Shown here piece by piece: positions 43,107 through 52,140 of a stretch of 64,000 nucleotides of DNA (position 1 is its first letter; every line of letters starts with the position of its first letter). The position numbers and the translations under genes are program-made. The DNA is from Rhizobium hidalgonense (GTDB taxonomy: Bacteria; Pseudomonadota; Alphaproteobacteria; Rhizobiales; Rhizobiaceae). The notes under the pieces were generated by a model that worked only from the letters and a program-made list of their open reading frames with translations, made no database searches and had not been told where the DNA came from. The stretch spans positions 62,001-126,000 of the forward strand of contig NZ_LODW01000011.1 in assembly GCF_002914525.1 (NCBI RefSeq), written 5' to 3'.

Positions 43107-44096
43107 ATGGCTGCTGCTGGTGTAATGCTCTCCCAGACAGGCGAAACGGCGATGAGGGTGGTCGAGGCTCCGATGAATGCGGTGGAGCGCGTCCTCGGCC
43201 GCAAGCGCATGCCCTGGCTATTCCTGGCGCCGAACCTCGTTTTGTTCGCCATCTTCACATTCCTGCCGATTGCGATTGCAGTCGGTTACGCCTTCACCGG
43301 CGGCACCAATCTTTTCGTCTCGGAGCGGCCCTTCGTCGGTTTCGACAACTTCCGCGCCCTGCTGTCCTGCGGCAACTACCTGCAGCCCGGAACCTGCCAG
43401 GAATCGTTGTTCTGGACGGCGGTGTGGAACACGCTGTGGTTCGTGGCGTTGAACGTCACCGCCACGTTGCTGGTGGCGTTGATCACGGCGCTTATCCTCA
43501 ACCGGGCGATCTTTGCGCGCGGCTTCTTTCGTGCGATGTTCTTCTATCCCGTCCTGCTGTCGCCCGTCGTCATCGGCCTGATCTGGAAATGGTTCCTCGA
43601 TCGCAACGGGCTGCTGAACGCGTTCTTTCAGATGATCGGCGTGCCGCCGGAGATTTTCCTGCTCGATGTCGGCTGGTCGCGCTTCTTCGTCGTCGTAGTG
43701 TCGGTCTGGTTCCATATGGGTTTTTACACGCTCATCCTGCTCGCCGGCCTCCAGGCGATCCCGAAGGAGCTCTATGAGGCCGCCTCGATCGACGCAGCTT
43801 CGCCGCGCCGCACCCTCTTTAGAATAACGCTGCCTCTTCTTGCGCCGAACCTGCTCGTCGTATTCATCCTGTTGATGATCAAGTCCGTGCAGATCTTTGA
43901 CGAGGCTTGGGTTCTGACGAACGGCGGTGGCCCCGGCACAGCCAACAGCTTCATCGTCCAATATATCTACCAGATGGCATTCAGCAGCGATCTGCGCCTC
44001 TTCGGGTTGGCCTCGGCCGCCTCAGTTCTCATGGGACTGGTGCTCCTGGTACTCACCCTCATACAACTGCGCCTCGGCAAGCGAATGGAGTCCTGA
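43107..44096 (+). CDS. Sugar ABC transporter permease, MalF/UgpA type (329 aa)
   Basis: The first helix is WLFLAPNLVLFAIFTFLPIAIAVGYAF. A short periplasmic stretch contains two cysteines (ALLSCGNYLQPGTCQES) that could form a disulfide. The EAA loop is ELYEAASIDAASPRRTLFRITLPLLAP. It begins 2 bases after the ATPase stop and is followed at once by the second permease. Confidence 0.93.
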   Translation: MAAAGVMLSQTGETAMRVVEAPMNAVERVLGRKRMPWLFLAPNLVLFAIFTFLPIAIAVGYAFTGGTNLFVSERPFVGFDNFRALLSCGNYLQPGTCQESLFWTAVWNTLWFVALNVTATLLVALITALILNRAIFARGFFRAMFFYPVLLSPVVIGLIWKWFLDRNGLLNAFFQMIGVPPEIFLLDVGWSRFFVVVVSVWFHMGFYTLILLAGLQAIPKELYEAASIDAASPRRTLFRITLPLLAPNLLVVFILLMIKSVQIFDEAWVLTNGGGPGTANSFIVQYIYQMAFSSDLRLFGLASAASVLMGLVLLVLTLIQLRLGKRMES

Positions 44097-45155
44097 ATGA
44101 ACAGCTCTATGAACCCGATCCGCTTCATGACGCGCACGCGCCGTGCCGGACGCATCGACATCACCGATATTTTGTCATGGGTCTGGCTGATCGGCGGAAC
44201 GCTGGCGGTGCTTGTTCCGGTCGCCTGGGCAGGCCTTTCCTCGCTGAAGCCGGCGGCCGAAATCACCCGCTTTCCGCCGACGCTGCTTCCCCGCGCCGCC
44301 GTGGAGCAGAGCGTGCCCGGCTTCGACAAACCGCTCAGCCTCTGGCAGGTCACCATTGACGGCCAGCCACGCGAAATGGCGATGATCAGGCGCGTCGGCC
44401 TCAAGGCGCAGATGGTCGATCCCGCAAACCCGGGACAGCCGGTCAGCGTCGACGTGAAGGGGATCACGCCGGTGCAGCACCTAACTGTCGCCACGGAGAA
44501 TTACACCGATCCGCTGACGCGCTTCAACTTCCTGACCTTCCTGAAAAATTCGGTGTTCGTCACCGTCGTTGCGACGCTTCTGACGCTTGTTGTCAACGCC
44601 ATGGCGGCATTTGCGCTGTCGAAATATAAATTTCGCGGCGACACGACGGTTTTCGTCATCATCATTTCGACCCTGATGATCCCGCTTGCCGTCGTCATGG
44701 TCCCGGCCTACCTCGTCATCGTCGGGGTAGGGCTTGCCGACAATCTCTGGGGCGTCATCCTGCCGACGATTGCCTCTCCGACCGCCGTCTTCCTGCTTCG
44801 GCAATATATGTTGACGATCCCCGATGAGCTGATCGAGGCGGCGCGGGTCGACGCGGCAAGCGAATTCTGCATCTTCTGGCGGATCATCCTGCCCCTGACA
44901 GCGCCTGCTCTCGCAGTGCTGGCGATCTTTTCAGTGCTCTGGCGCTGGAACGACTTTCTTTGGCCGCTCATCGTCCTCAACAGCCGCGAGAATTTCACGC
45001 TGCAGGTCGGCCTCAACGCATTCCAGGGAGAATTCTCGGTGCAATGGCACTATATCCTGGCGATGACCTTCCTCAGCCTGCTGCCCGTCACCGTTGTCTT
45101 CCTGTTCCTGCAGAAATACATCACCACCGGCATTGCTGGAACGGGCATGAAGTAA
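44097..45155 (+). CDS. Sugar ABC transporter permease, MalG type, with large periplasmic insert (352 aa)
   Basis: TM1 is DILSWVWLIGGTLAVLVPVAWAGL. About 90 residues follow (KPAAEITRFPPTLLPRAAVE through TVATENYTDPLTRFNFLTF) before TM2, much more than in the other three MalG-type or MalF-type partners in this window. The EAA loop is ELIEAARVDAASEFCIFWRIILPLTAPAL. The insert may contact the binding protein. The ATG directly follows the upstream TGA. It is the last gene of the operon. Confidence 0.93.
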   Translation: MNSSMNPIRFMTRTRRAGRIDITDILSWVWLIGGTLAVLVPVAWAGLSSLKPAAEITRFPPTLLPRAAVEQSVPGFDKPLSLWQVTIDGQPREMAMIRRVGLKAQMVDPANPGQPVSVDVKGITPVQHLTVATENYTDPLTRFNFLTFLKNSVFVTVVATLLTLVVNAMAAFALSKYKFRGDTTVFVIIISTLMIPLAVVMVPAYLVIVGVGLADNLWGVILPTIASPTAVFLLRQYMLTIPDELIEAARVDAASEFCIFWRIILPLTAPALAVLAIFSVLWRWNDFLWPLIVLNSRENFTLQVGLNAFQGEFSVQWHYILAMTFLSLLPVTVVFLFLQKYITTGIAGTGMK

Positions 45156-45643
45156 ACGAGGCGTGGAGAAGTTCTCCTCCCAGGCGTGAAATCGCATACC
45201 CCGTCTCATAGCGCCGGCCGAAGCGCGCCGCATCGAAGCTGGTCGGCGCGGCGCTCTTCAGGCTTTTGTCTCGCGCATGGCTTCCGGGGACTTTACCCAA
45301 TTCTCAGTCCTCGGGCAGACTATACGATTATCCAATGCGCAGAATACCTGAGTGCAGGTTGCCAGAATGCGGCGACAACGGCGCCCCTCAGGCCGCAGCG
45401 CCCAGCAAGGCTGCCCCGGCATGGAATCGGCGCAACGCAATGTCAGCGCCAACCGCCCGCCTCGAGTGGCAATGTAGTTCTGAAGCAGGAAGAATGGGCA
45501 GAATTCAGATGGAAGGGAGGCTACGGCACCCACCGCTTTTGGACAGAATCGGCAAAGGCCTGATCGCCTGGGCCGTTCCGAATTCGTTTTAAGCAATGCC
45601 TCAGAATTCCGCATAATCAGGAGCGGTGCTGCCGGTACAGATA
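45156..45643. other. 488-base gap without a recognisable gene
   Basis: It lies between the convergent pectin-type operon and the ROK gene. Short open frames occur on both strands, but none has a ribosome-binding site or familiar sequence. A small symmetric GGAGAA-G-TTCTCC is near 45165. No terminator with a T-run was found. Confidence 0.6.
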
Positions 45644-46795
45644 TCACAATACGGTTTCGAACAGCGGGATCAAGGCCGCGCCGATTGCACCCGGCGCATC
45701 GATGATCTCAGCCACGGCAAGGCGGGGAACGTCGCGCAGTACGCCGTGCCGAGGCAGATTGTTGAATTCGGTCCGTTCGATAAGCATTCTCGCAAGTGAA
45801 TGCGGAAGCTCGCCGCCAAGGACGATGAGGGCGGGGTCGAAAATTGCGCAGATCGCATTGATGGCGCGATTGTGGGCCGGCAAGACGCGGTCGACCCATT
45901 CGCCAACGCCGTCCCAATTTACCAGCTCCTCATTCTTCAGATCCTTGAGGGCCAGGTCCGAGCGTCCCTTGCTGCGAAGATATTCGAGCAATTGGCCAAG
46001 TGCGGGGCGATCGTCATAGTCCTGACGCGCGAAGAGAACGGAAAATTCACCGGCGTTGCCGAAACTGCCACGAAACGGCATGCCTCCCGAAACCAGGCCG
46101 CCGCCGTAGCCGTGAAGATGGGCAATATAGGCGAAGTCCGCGACGTCGCGGCCAACCCCGAAAATCGCTTCCGCCAAAGCTGCGGTCCTGGCAACATTGT
46201 CTGCCCAGATCGGCAGGCCAAGCCGCTCTCCAAGCAAAGGCGCCAAGTCGATCAGTGACCAATGCGCAAGTGGCAGAGGACAGTTGAAGGCCGTGTCCAG
46301 CATGCGGTGGCCCGCGACCGCCAGGCCGACGCCGAGGACGTCGCGCCGTTTGGCGCCTTGGCGGGCCAGAATGTCCTCGACCGCGGCTTCAATCCGTTCC
46401 AGTTCCATCGACAGCGAGTCGCCTGCCTGCGGGATTTCCATATTTTCCAAAGGCTCGCCGAAGCCCATGAGACAAAGGCCGATCGAGCCGACGTTCACGG
46501 AAATGCCAAGTGTCAGACACCAGTTCCTTCGAAGGGTCAACTTTGGGCTGGGCGGACCCGGCCGCCGGCCCTCCGAATGCGAAAAGACGATCATTCCCCG
46601 CTCATGAAGCCGGGCGACGATCCGGTGCAAGGATTGCTGGGTGAGATCGAGCGGCTCGGTCAGGTCGGAACGCTCGATCCCGGGAGACTTCCAGATCAAC
46701 CGCAAGAGGTCCCGTTCGTTGCGGGAGGCGACCCGCGCCGGTTGTACGTCTCGCAAAAAATGTGCGTCGACATGGTTTAAAGCAACGTACTTCAT
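45644..46795 (-). CDS. ROK family transcriptional regulator (383 aa)
   Basis: The N-terminal winged helix is NERDLLRLIWKSPGIERSDLTEPLDLTQQSLHRIVARLHERGMI. The ROK sugar-kinase-like body follows (GVGLAVAGHRML, LPIWADNVARTAALAEAIFGVG, YGGGLVSGGMPFRGSFGNAGEF). The usual CxCGxxGC zinc motif of ROK proteins is absent: after GNAGEFSVLFARQDYDD no cysteine cluster follows. The start at 46795 (MKYVALNHVD) is chosen over 46867, which lacks support. It converges on the pectin-type operon and is a candidate regulator of it. Confidence 0.88.
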   Translation of the reverse strand: MKYVALNHVDAHFLRDVQPARVASRNERDLLRLIWKSPGIERSDLTEPLDLTQQSLHRIVARLHERGMIVFSHSEGRRPGPPSPKLTLRRNWCLTLGISVNVGSIGLCLMGFGEPLENMEIPQAGDSLSMELERIEAAVEDILARQGAKRRDVLGVGLAVAGHRMLDTAFNCPLPLAHWSLIDLAPLLGERLGLPIWADNVARTAALAEAIFGVGRDVADFAYIAHLHGYGGGLVSGGMPFRGSFGNAGEFSVLFARQDYDDRPALGQLLEYLRSKGRSDLALKDLKNEELVNWDGVGEWVDRVLPAHNRAINAICAIFDPALIVLGGELPHSLARMLIERTEFNNLPRHGVLRDVPRLAVAEIIDAPGAIGAALIPLFETVL

Positions 46796-46968
46796 TTTCT
46801 GATCGTTTTGATTTACACTGTAGGTGTGAAGATAAAGGAGGGGACGCTTTATTTCCATCAGAGGCAAGTAAATTCATCCATGGTGTCGGCGCTCCTGCTT
46901 ACCTCATCGAGATTGGTCAGGCCAGTCGGGATGACGTCTGGGGTGCCTAGGGAAAAGAATCGAGTTGC

Positions 46969-47997
46969 ATGATCTCATTGGGACACGAAAATACAGCCCG
47001 AGTTCTTGAGCCCGAGGGTTATAGGTTTGTGCCGACACATGAAGGCAGCACCTTCGAATCGATGGTTCATGCCTTTTCGAAAGGATACGGCGCTTTCGGG
47101 GCACAGCCGTTGACGAATGACCGGACCTTCGCCTGGGCAGCGGACTTGCGTAGGACCGAGGCATTCACGGTAATCCATTCGGTTTACCGGACCTCCTGGA
47201 CAATCCGTACGCTCGACGAAACTCCGCAACACCTCGCGTTTTACCTGCCGCACATGGGATCGTTTCGTTTATCCATTGGAAAAAGGATGGTCGAAAGCGG
47301 AGCAGGTCATCTTCTTATGGCCAACAATCATGAGGCTGGTGATCGCGTCGTCCTAGGCCCGCATCGCTCGGACGCTCTCTTCCTGGACTGGCAAGTCGTG
47401 AGGAGAATGCTCGTCTCCCTGGTGGAAGCGCCACTTTCCGAATCGCTCGACTTTGAACCCATCCTGGATCTCGCGACACAATCGGGCCAGCTTATCGGCA
47501 ACCTGGTGCAGACGATCGTGCAGGGCATGCGCGACGGTGGTCCGCTTTTGTCTTCCCCTCTCGCCATGGCAACGATGAGTGAAACGCTTGCTCATCTTGT
47601 AATCCGATTTGGCCATCACCGCCTGTCCGGTCACTTGGAAAAGAAGAAAGTGTCGTTGGTTGCTCCCTGGCATGTCCGGCGTGCCATCGACTATATGCAT
47701 GCCAATATCGCAGAGCCTCTCACCATGACGATGATTGCCGACGATGTCGGCGTTTCACTTCGCGCGCTGCAGACGGGATTCAAGGCCTTCAGGGGAACGT
47801 CGCCGGCGGGTTACCTCCGCACGATCCGGCTGCAAGCGGCGCGTGAGCAACTGCGGGATCCAACAAACCAGCGATCTGTCCGCGAAATCTGCATGATATG
47901 GGGGTTCGCTCATGCGGGTAGATTCTCGATCATCTATCGCAGCACCTTCGGTGAAAGTCCGCGAGATACGCGCCTGCGTGCGGAGCGCTTGCGTTAG
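46969..47997 (+). CDS. AraC family transcriptional regulator (342 aa)
   Basis: The N-terminal half is a cupin-like effector domain of the AraC-binding-2 type (FYLPHMGSFRLSIGKRMVESGAGHLLM). The C-terminal 100 residues hold two helix-turn-helix motifs, LTMTMIADDVGVSLRALQTGFKAFRGTSPAGYLRTIRLQ and SVREICMIWGFAHAGRFSIIYRSTFGESP. It is divergent from the ROK gene with a 173-base shared promoter region. No adjacent metabolic gene indicates a target. Base composition is slightly lower in GC than that of its neighbours. Confidence 0.9.
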   Translation: MISLGHENTARVLEPEGYRFVPTHEGSTFESMVHAFSKGYGAFGAQPLTNDRTFAWAADLRRTEAFTVIHSVYRTSWTIRTLDETPQHLAFYLPHMGSFRLSIGKRMVESGAGHLLMANNHEAGDRVVLGPHRSDALFLDWQVVRRMLVSLVEAPLSESLDFEPILDLATQSGQLIGNLVQTIVQGMRDGGPLLSSPLAMATMSETLAHLVIRFGHHRLSGHLEKKKVSLVAPWHVRRAIDYMHANIAEPLTMTMIADDVGVSLRALQTGFKAFRGTSPAGYLRTIRLQAAREQLRDPTNQRSVREICMIWGFAHAGRFSIIYRSTFGESPRDTRLRAERLR

Positions 47998-48032
47998 AGC
48001 TTTTCGGGATTCTGCCGGCGTCCGACGGGTTT

Positions 48033-49070
48033 TTAGCGCGGCGGCGCGATGCTGCCGCGCAGGACGAGGTGGCATCCAAGTTCCAGGCGATGGGCCGGCC
48101 GCTGCGGGTCATTGGCAATCAGCCTCTGTTCGATCAGCGCCAAGGCGGCAGCGCCGAGCTTGTCGGTGGGAACGCTGACCGTTGAAAGCGGCGGACGGCT
48201 GAATTCGCCGGGGACGATATCGTCAAAGCCCAGCACCGAGATTGCTTCGGGCACGCTTATGTCGCGATCGGCCAATGCCTTCAAGCAGCCGAGCGCCAGA
48301 TTGTCGGCGGCGCAGAAGACTGCGGTAGCGCCTTTCATCGTCGGATCGCGATCGAGCAAGGCGTTGATGGCGGCCTCGCCGTGACGAGGCTCATATCCTT
48401 CGGCTTCCACGATCATGTCTTGGGGCACGGGAAGCTGCGCGGCGAAATAGGCGTCGGAAAAGCCGTCATATCTGCGTTGGATCGTCGTGCGGCCCTTCCA
48501 GGTCAGGTGCAGGATGCGGCGATGTCCGAGCGCCAGCAGGTGCTCGATGCCAAGCCGAGCCCCGAAGCGGTTTTCCGGCGTCACCGTATCGACCAGCATG
48601 GCCGGATCTTCACCGTTGACGATGACAACAGGCACATCAGGGGAGGAGAGGCTTCGGATCAGTTCCGGCTGATCATCGTTGAGGACCACGATGCCGTCTG
48701 CGCGCTCGGAGAGCGCGATCTGTCTGACCTCGGCGCCGTCGATGCGCCGGCCGGTGCTGACGAAAGGCACGATCCGGATGCCGCGACGCTCGCACTCCTT
48801 CCTGAGGCCGTTGAGGATCGTCCAGCTCACTAGGTTGAGGTCGCTCTCCGGCGCCGCATCGCCCGGAATGGCGAGAAGCAGGACACGTAGCGCCGCGATC
48901 GTCGCCTTCTTCCTGCGGCGGTCGAGATAACCCAGTCGTTTGGCCGAATCCAGCACCCTTTCGCGCACTTCGACCGTTAGCGGCGCGGTCCCGTTCAGCG
49001 CGTGCGAGGCCGTGCTCAGCGATACATCAGCGTCGCGCGCGACATCCTTGAGATTGACTTTGCGTTCCAC
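48033..49070 (-). CDS. LacI family transcriptional regulator (345 aa)
   Basis: The helix-turn-helix is VNLKDVARDADVSLSTASHALNGTAPLTVEVRERVLDSAKRLGY. The sensor domain follows, with RADGIVVLNDDQPELIRSL, GHRRILHLTWKGRTTIQRRYDGF and SVLGFDDIVPGEFSRPPLSTVSVP. It stands alone between an AraC gene and a TetR gene, with no linked transporter, so its target is elsewhere in this window (for instance the ATGAAAA-NN-TTTTCAT sites) or outside it. Confidence 0.92.
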   Translation of the reverse strand: MERKVNLKDVARDADVSLSTASHALNGTAPLTVEVRERVLDSAKRLGYLDRRRKKATIAALRVLLLAIPGDAAPESDLNLVSWTILNGLRKECERRGIRIVPFVSTGRRIDGAEVRQIALSERADGIVVLNDDQPELIRSLSSPDVPVVIVNGEDPAMLVDTVTPENRFGARLGIEHLLALGHRRILHLTWKGRTTIQRRYDGFSDAYFAAQLPVPQDMIVEAEGYEPRHGEAAINALLDRDPTMKGATAVFCAADNLALGCLKALADRDISVPEAISVLGFDDIVPGEFSRPPLSTVSVPTDKLGAAALALIEQRLIANDPQRPAHRLELGCHLVLRGSIAPPR

Positions 49071-49246
49071 TTTATTCCGTCGCGAATTGAGGTCGTGCGT
49101 TCGAAGGCACAGCTAACTCGATGTTTTCACATAAAGACTTCAGAAAAGCTACTTGCACCGTAACCAATTTTTTCGCGTTCGGCGAAAACCGGCCACCGCG
49201 CTACCGCAAACGAGCGATGAACGCGGGCGCTCAGAGCCATTGGCGA

Positions 49247-49879
49247 TCAGTGAGGCTTGGCGAGCAGGCCGTTGAACAGCAGATCGAAATAGGTCCGCAG
49301 GAAGGCCTCCTTGTTGGGGGTAGGCACCCGGCGGTCGTCGAATATCAGCCGCAGAACCGTCGTCGTCAGAATGGGCGCGACCACGATCTCGGAGAATTCC
49401 ACCGGGATTTCGCGAAACTCCCCCGACGCCATTCCCTCCAGGAGAAGGGCGTCGATCTTGGCGATGATCGGCGCGATGAACTCATCGTGGTGGCGGTCGA
49501 TCAGCTCGGGGAAGCGCTGTCCTTCCGCAATGACGAGCCGAACCAGCTCGCGGGTTGTGCGATCCTCGGCGATTTGCTCGTAGAGCAGGCTCAAAATGGC
49601 CATCAGCCTGTCGGCGGCCTTGCCGCTAAAAGCGCCAACGATCCCCAGCAACTCCTGGAACGGTACGGAGAAGTGGTTGATCATCGCTTCGAAAAGTTGT
49701 TCCTTCGTTTCGAAGTAGACATAGACCGTGCCTTTGGTGACACCGACCCTGTCGGCAATATCTTCGATACGTGTTCCGGCAAAGCCGCATTTGACGAACT
49801 CCTCGAAGGCGGCATCCAGAATTTGGATGGGCCGTAGCGCCTTCTGTTCCGCACGTGTGACCTTCTTTTGATCTGCCAT
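49247..49879 (-). CDS. TetR family repressor of the RND pump (210 aa)
   Basis: The N-terminal helix-turn-helix is ILDAAFEEFVKCGFAGTRIEDIADRVGVTKGTVYVYFETKEQLF, the canonical TetR pattern. The C-terminal part resembles the TetR_C domain of efflux regulators (LSLLYEQIAEDRTTRELVRLVIAEG). It is divergent from the adaptor-adaptor-pump operon. The palindrome at 49927-49948, 47 bases upstream of its own start, is the likely shared operator. Confidence 0.93.
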   Translation of the reverse strand: MADQKKVTRAEQKALRPIQILDAAFEEFVKCGFAGTRIEDIADRVGVTKGTVYVYFETKEQLFEAMINHFSVPFQELLGIVGAFSGKAADRLMAILSLLYEQIAEDRTTRELVRLVIAEGQRFPELIDRHHDEFIAPIIAKIDALLLEGMASGEFREIPVEFSEIVVAPILTTTVLRLIFDDRRVPTPNKEAFLRTYFDLLFNGLLAKPH

Positions 49880-49926
49880 TTCCTGCCTCCCTTTGTTGTA
49901 CGCGCCCGCCTGCGACGCAAAGTTTC

Positions 49927-49948
49927 ATTGACTAATACGTCAGTCAAT
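49927..49948. promoter_or_regulatory. TetR-type operator
   Basis: ATTGACT-N8-AGTCAAT is a perfect interrupted palindrome of 22 bases, located between the divergent TetR gene and the first adaptor gene. Such TTGACT/AGTCAA sites are typical of repressors of RND pumps and would block both promoters. Confidence 0.75.
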
Positions 49949-49984
49949 TATATAGCAGCTGCCGTTGAGAGCAAGAGGTCAACT

Positions 49985-51058
49985 ATGAGAACCATTCTGA
50001 TCGCCACCGCGATCGTATGCGCCGTCGGTCTCGGATCATGCAGCGATCCGAGCGGGCCGACTGAGCCGACCCCGCGGCAGGTCGGCGTTGTCGTGGCTAA
50101 ATCTGAGCCGCTGGCTGAGGGCGGCGCGCTCACCGGAGAAGTCCGGGCTCGGATCCAGACCGATTTGTCCTTCCGTGTCAGCGGCAAGATTGTCGAGCGG
50201 CTGGTGGAGGTCGGGCAGTCCGTGAAAGCGGGGCAGGTCCTGGCGCGCATCGATCCGGAAGAGCAGAAAGCCGACCTGGATGTGGCGGCGGCCAATCTTC
50301 AGTCCGCTGAGGCGCAGCAAACCCAGGCGCAGCTCGCATTCGACCGACAGCAGAGCCTGTTTCAAACCCAGGTGACGACGCGTGCCGCGCTCGACCAGGC
50401 GCAGGAGGCGCTTCTGACGGCGCAGGCATCGACGAAGTCGGCGCAGGCGCTCTTTGAAACCGCGCAGGACACCCTGTCCTATACCGAGCTGAAGGCGGAT
50501 GCCGACGGGGTGATCACCGCCCGCAATGCCGAGGTCGGGCAGGTGGCGCAGGCAGCCCAGGTCGTCTTCACCCTTGCCCATGACGGTGACCGGGATGCCG
50601 TCTTCGAAGTGGTCGAGAGCGCCTTCCTGCGCCCGATCGACGGCGACGGCACCGTGGCCCTTCTGTCGGACCCCTCGCAGAAGATCACGGCGAAGGTGCG
50701 CGAGATTTCGCCGACGATCGATTCTTCCACCGGCACTATCAGGGTCAAAGTGGCGTTATCGAGCGACGCGCCCATTCCTCTCGGCGCACCGGTCGTCGGA
50801 AAATTCAATTACGTCCCGCAGGACGTCATCCAGCTGCCCTGGTCGGCAATGACCTCCAAGGGCGGCAAGCCGGCCGTCTGGATCGTCGATCCCGCATCCT
50901 CTGCGGTTGCGGCGACAGCGATCGACGTAGCCAGCTACGAGACCGGCAGCTTCATCGTCAAGTCGGGCGTCTCGGCAGGGGACGTCGTGGTGACCGACGG
51001 CACCAAATTCCTCAGGCCCGGTGAAATCGTGTCTTATATCAAGGAAGCATCAAAGTGA
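49985..51058 (+). CDS. RND efflux periplasmic adaptor, lipoprotein (357 aa)
   Basis: The signal ends in the lipobox VGLGSC (Cys20), so the mature protein is probably lipidated. The HlyD/MFP layout is clear: a beta-barrel and lipoyl half (LSFRVSGKIVERLVEVGQSVKAGQVLARIDP), then a helical hairpin rich in Gln and Ala (ADLDVAAANLQSAEAQQTQAQLAFDRQQ), then the second lipoyl half (ADADGVITARNAEVGQVAQ). The end overlaps the second adaptor's GTG by 4 bases. Confidence 0.93.
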   Translation: MRTILIATAIVCAVGLGSCSDPSGPTEPTPRQVGVVVAKSEPLAEGGALTGEVRARIQTDLSFRVSGKIVERLVEVGQSVKAGQVLARIDPEEQKADLDVAAANLQSAEAQQTQAQLAFDRQQSLFQTQVTTRAALDQAQEALLTAQASTKSAQALFETAQDTLSYTELKADADGVITARNAEVGQVAQAAQVVFTLAHDGDRDAVFEVVESAFLRPIDGDGTVALLSDPSQKITAKVREISPTIDSSTGTIRVKVALSSDAPIPLGAPVVGKFNYVPQDVIQLPWSAMTSKGGKPAVWIVDPASSAVAATAIDVASYETGSFIVKSGVSAGDVVVTDGTKFLRPGEIVSYIKEASK

Positions 51059-52140
51059 GTATTCGTCCCAAGATAATCGCACTGATGATGGGTACGGCCC
51101 TGATCGCCTCCTGCACCAAGCAGGAGGAAAGCACTGGTGAAGCCCCCCGCCCGGTGCTTTCGATCACAGTCAGGCAGACGCCCGCGACGAGCCTCGGCCT
51201 GACCGGCACGATCCAGCCGACGATCGAGACCGATCTCGGCTTCCGGATCCTCGGACGGATGATTGCCCGCAACGTCAATGTCGGTGATGTCGTCAAGAAG
51301 GGTGACGTCGTGGCGGCCATTGATCCGCTGGCGCTGGAACTTGCCGTGCGTAGCGCCCAGTCCGACGTCGAGAATAGCGATGCCCAGCTTCGAAACGCGG
51401 TGACGACGGAACAGCGCCAGCGCGCGCTGGTGGAATCGCGCTCAGGCACCGAAGCCTCGCTCGAAGAAGCCGAGCAAGCGAAAAGGACGGCCGCGGCCAC
51501 CGTCGCCAAGGCGCAGGCCAATCTCGACAAGGCGAGGGAGCAACTCGGCTACGCGCAGCTTCAGGCGGAATTCGATGGTGTCGTGACTGCAAGCTCGGCC
51601 GAGGTCGGCCAAGTCGTCTCGGCCGGCCAGACGGTTGTCACGATAGCGCGGCCGGACAAGCGCGACGCGGTGGTCGACGTGCCTCAGGCCGCGGCCCAGA
51701 AACTGAAGGTCGGCGCGCCATTCGAGGTGACGCTGCAGCTAGAACCTTCCATCCGCACGACGGGCGTCGTGCGCGAGATCGCACCGGAGGCGGAAGCCGC
51801 CACCCGCACCAGCAGAACCAAGATCGCGCTCGCCGATCCGCCTGCAGCCTTCAGGCTCGGCGCAGTCATCACAGCCTCCGCAGCCATCGCCGCCGATCCC
51901 GAGATCGTGCTGCCTTCGTCCGCGATCCTTGCCGGCACGAACGGCGCCAGCGTCTGGATTGTCGACGTGCCGGCCAAGAAGGTGGCACTGCGCCGCGTGA
52001 AGATCGACGGCGACGTCGTCGACGGCGGCACCGTCCGCGTCACCGAGGGGCTCGCTCCAGGAGAGCGGGTGGTCGTGGCAGGCGTGCATAAACTTGAAGA
52101 TGGCCAGGCCATCAGGATCGACCAGGAGATCAGCCAGTGA
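51055..52140 (+). CDS. Second RND efflux periplasmic adaptor, lipoprotein (361 aa)
   Basis: It starts with GTG overlapping the previous stop. The lipobox is LIASC (near residue 19). It has the same fold as its neighbour but is clearly divergent: LGFRILGRMIARNVNVGDVVKKGDVVAAIDPLALELAVRSAQSDVEN, and EFDGVVTASSAEVGQVVSAGQTVVTIARPD. Two different adaptors before a single pump suggest a mixed adaptor ring, as in the TriABC system of Pseudomonas aeruginosa. Its stop overlaps the pump's GTG by 4 bases. Confidence 0.93.
   Translation: MSIRPKIIALMMGTALIASCTKQEESTGEAPRPVLSITVRQTPATSLGLTGTIQPTIETDLGFRILGRMIARNVNVGDVVKKGDVVAAIDPLALELAVRSAQSDVENSDAQLRNAVTTEQRQRALVESRSGTEASLEEAEQAKRTAAATVAKAQANLDKAREQLGYAQLQAEFDGVVTASSAEVGQVVSAGQTVVTIARPDKRDAVVDVPQAAAQKLKVGAPFEVTLQLEPSIRTTGVVREIAPEAEAATRTSRTKIALADPPAAFRLGAVITASAAIAADPEIVLPSSAILAGTNGASVWIVDVPAKKVALRRVKIDGDVVDGGTVRVTEGLAPGERVVVAGVHKLEDGQAIRIDQEISQ

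Noticed and set aside
45186..45592. Overlapping short plus-strand frames (108 and 125 codons)
   Set aside because: No site, no known sequence and poor codon pattern; treated as non-coding.
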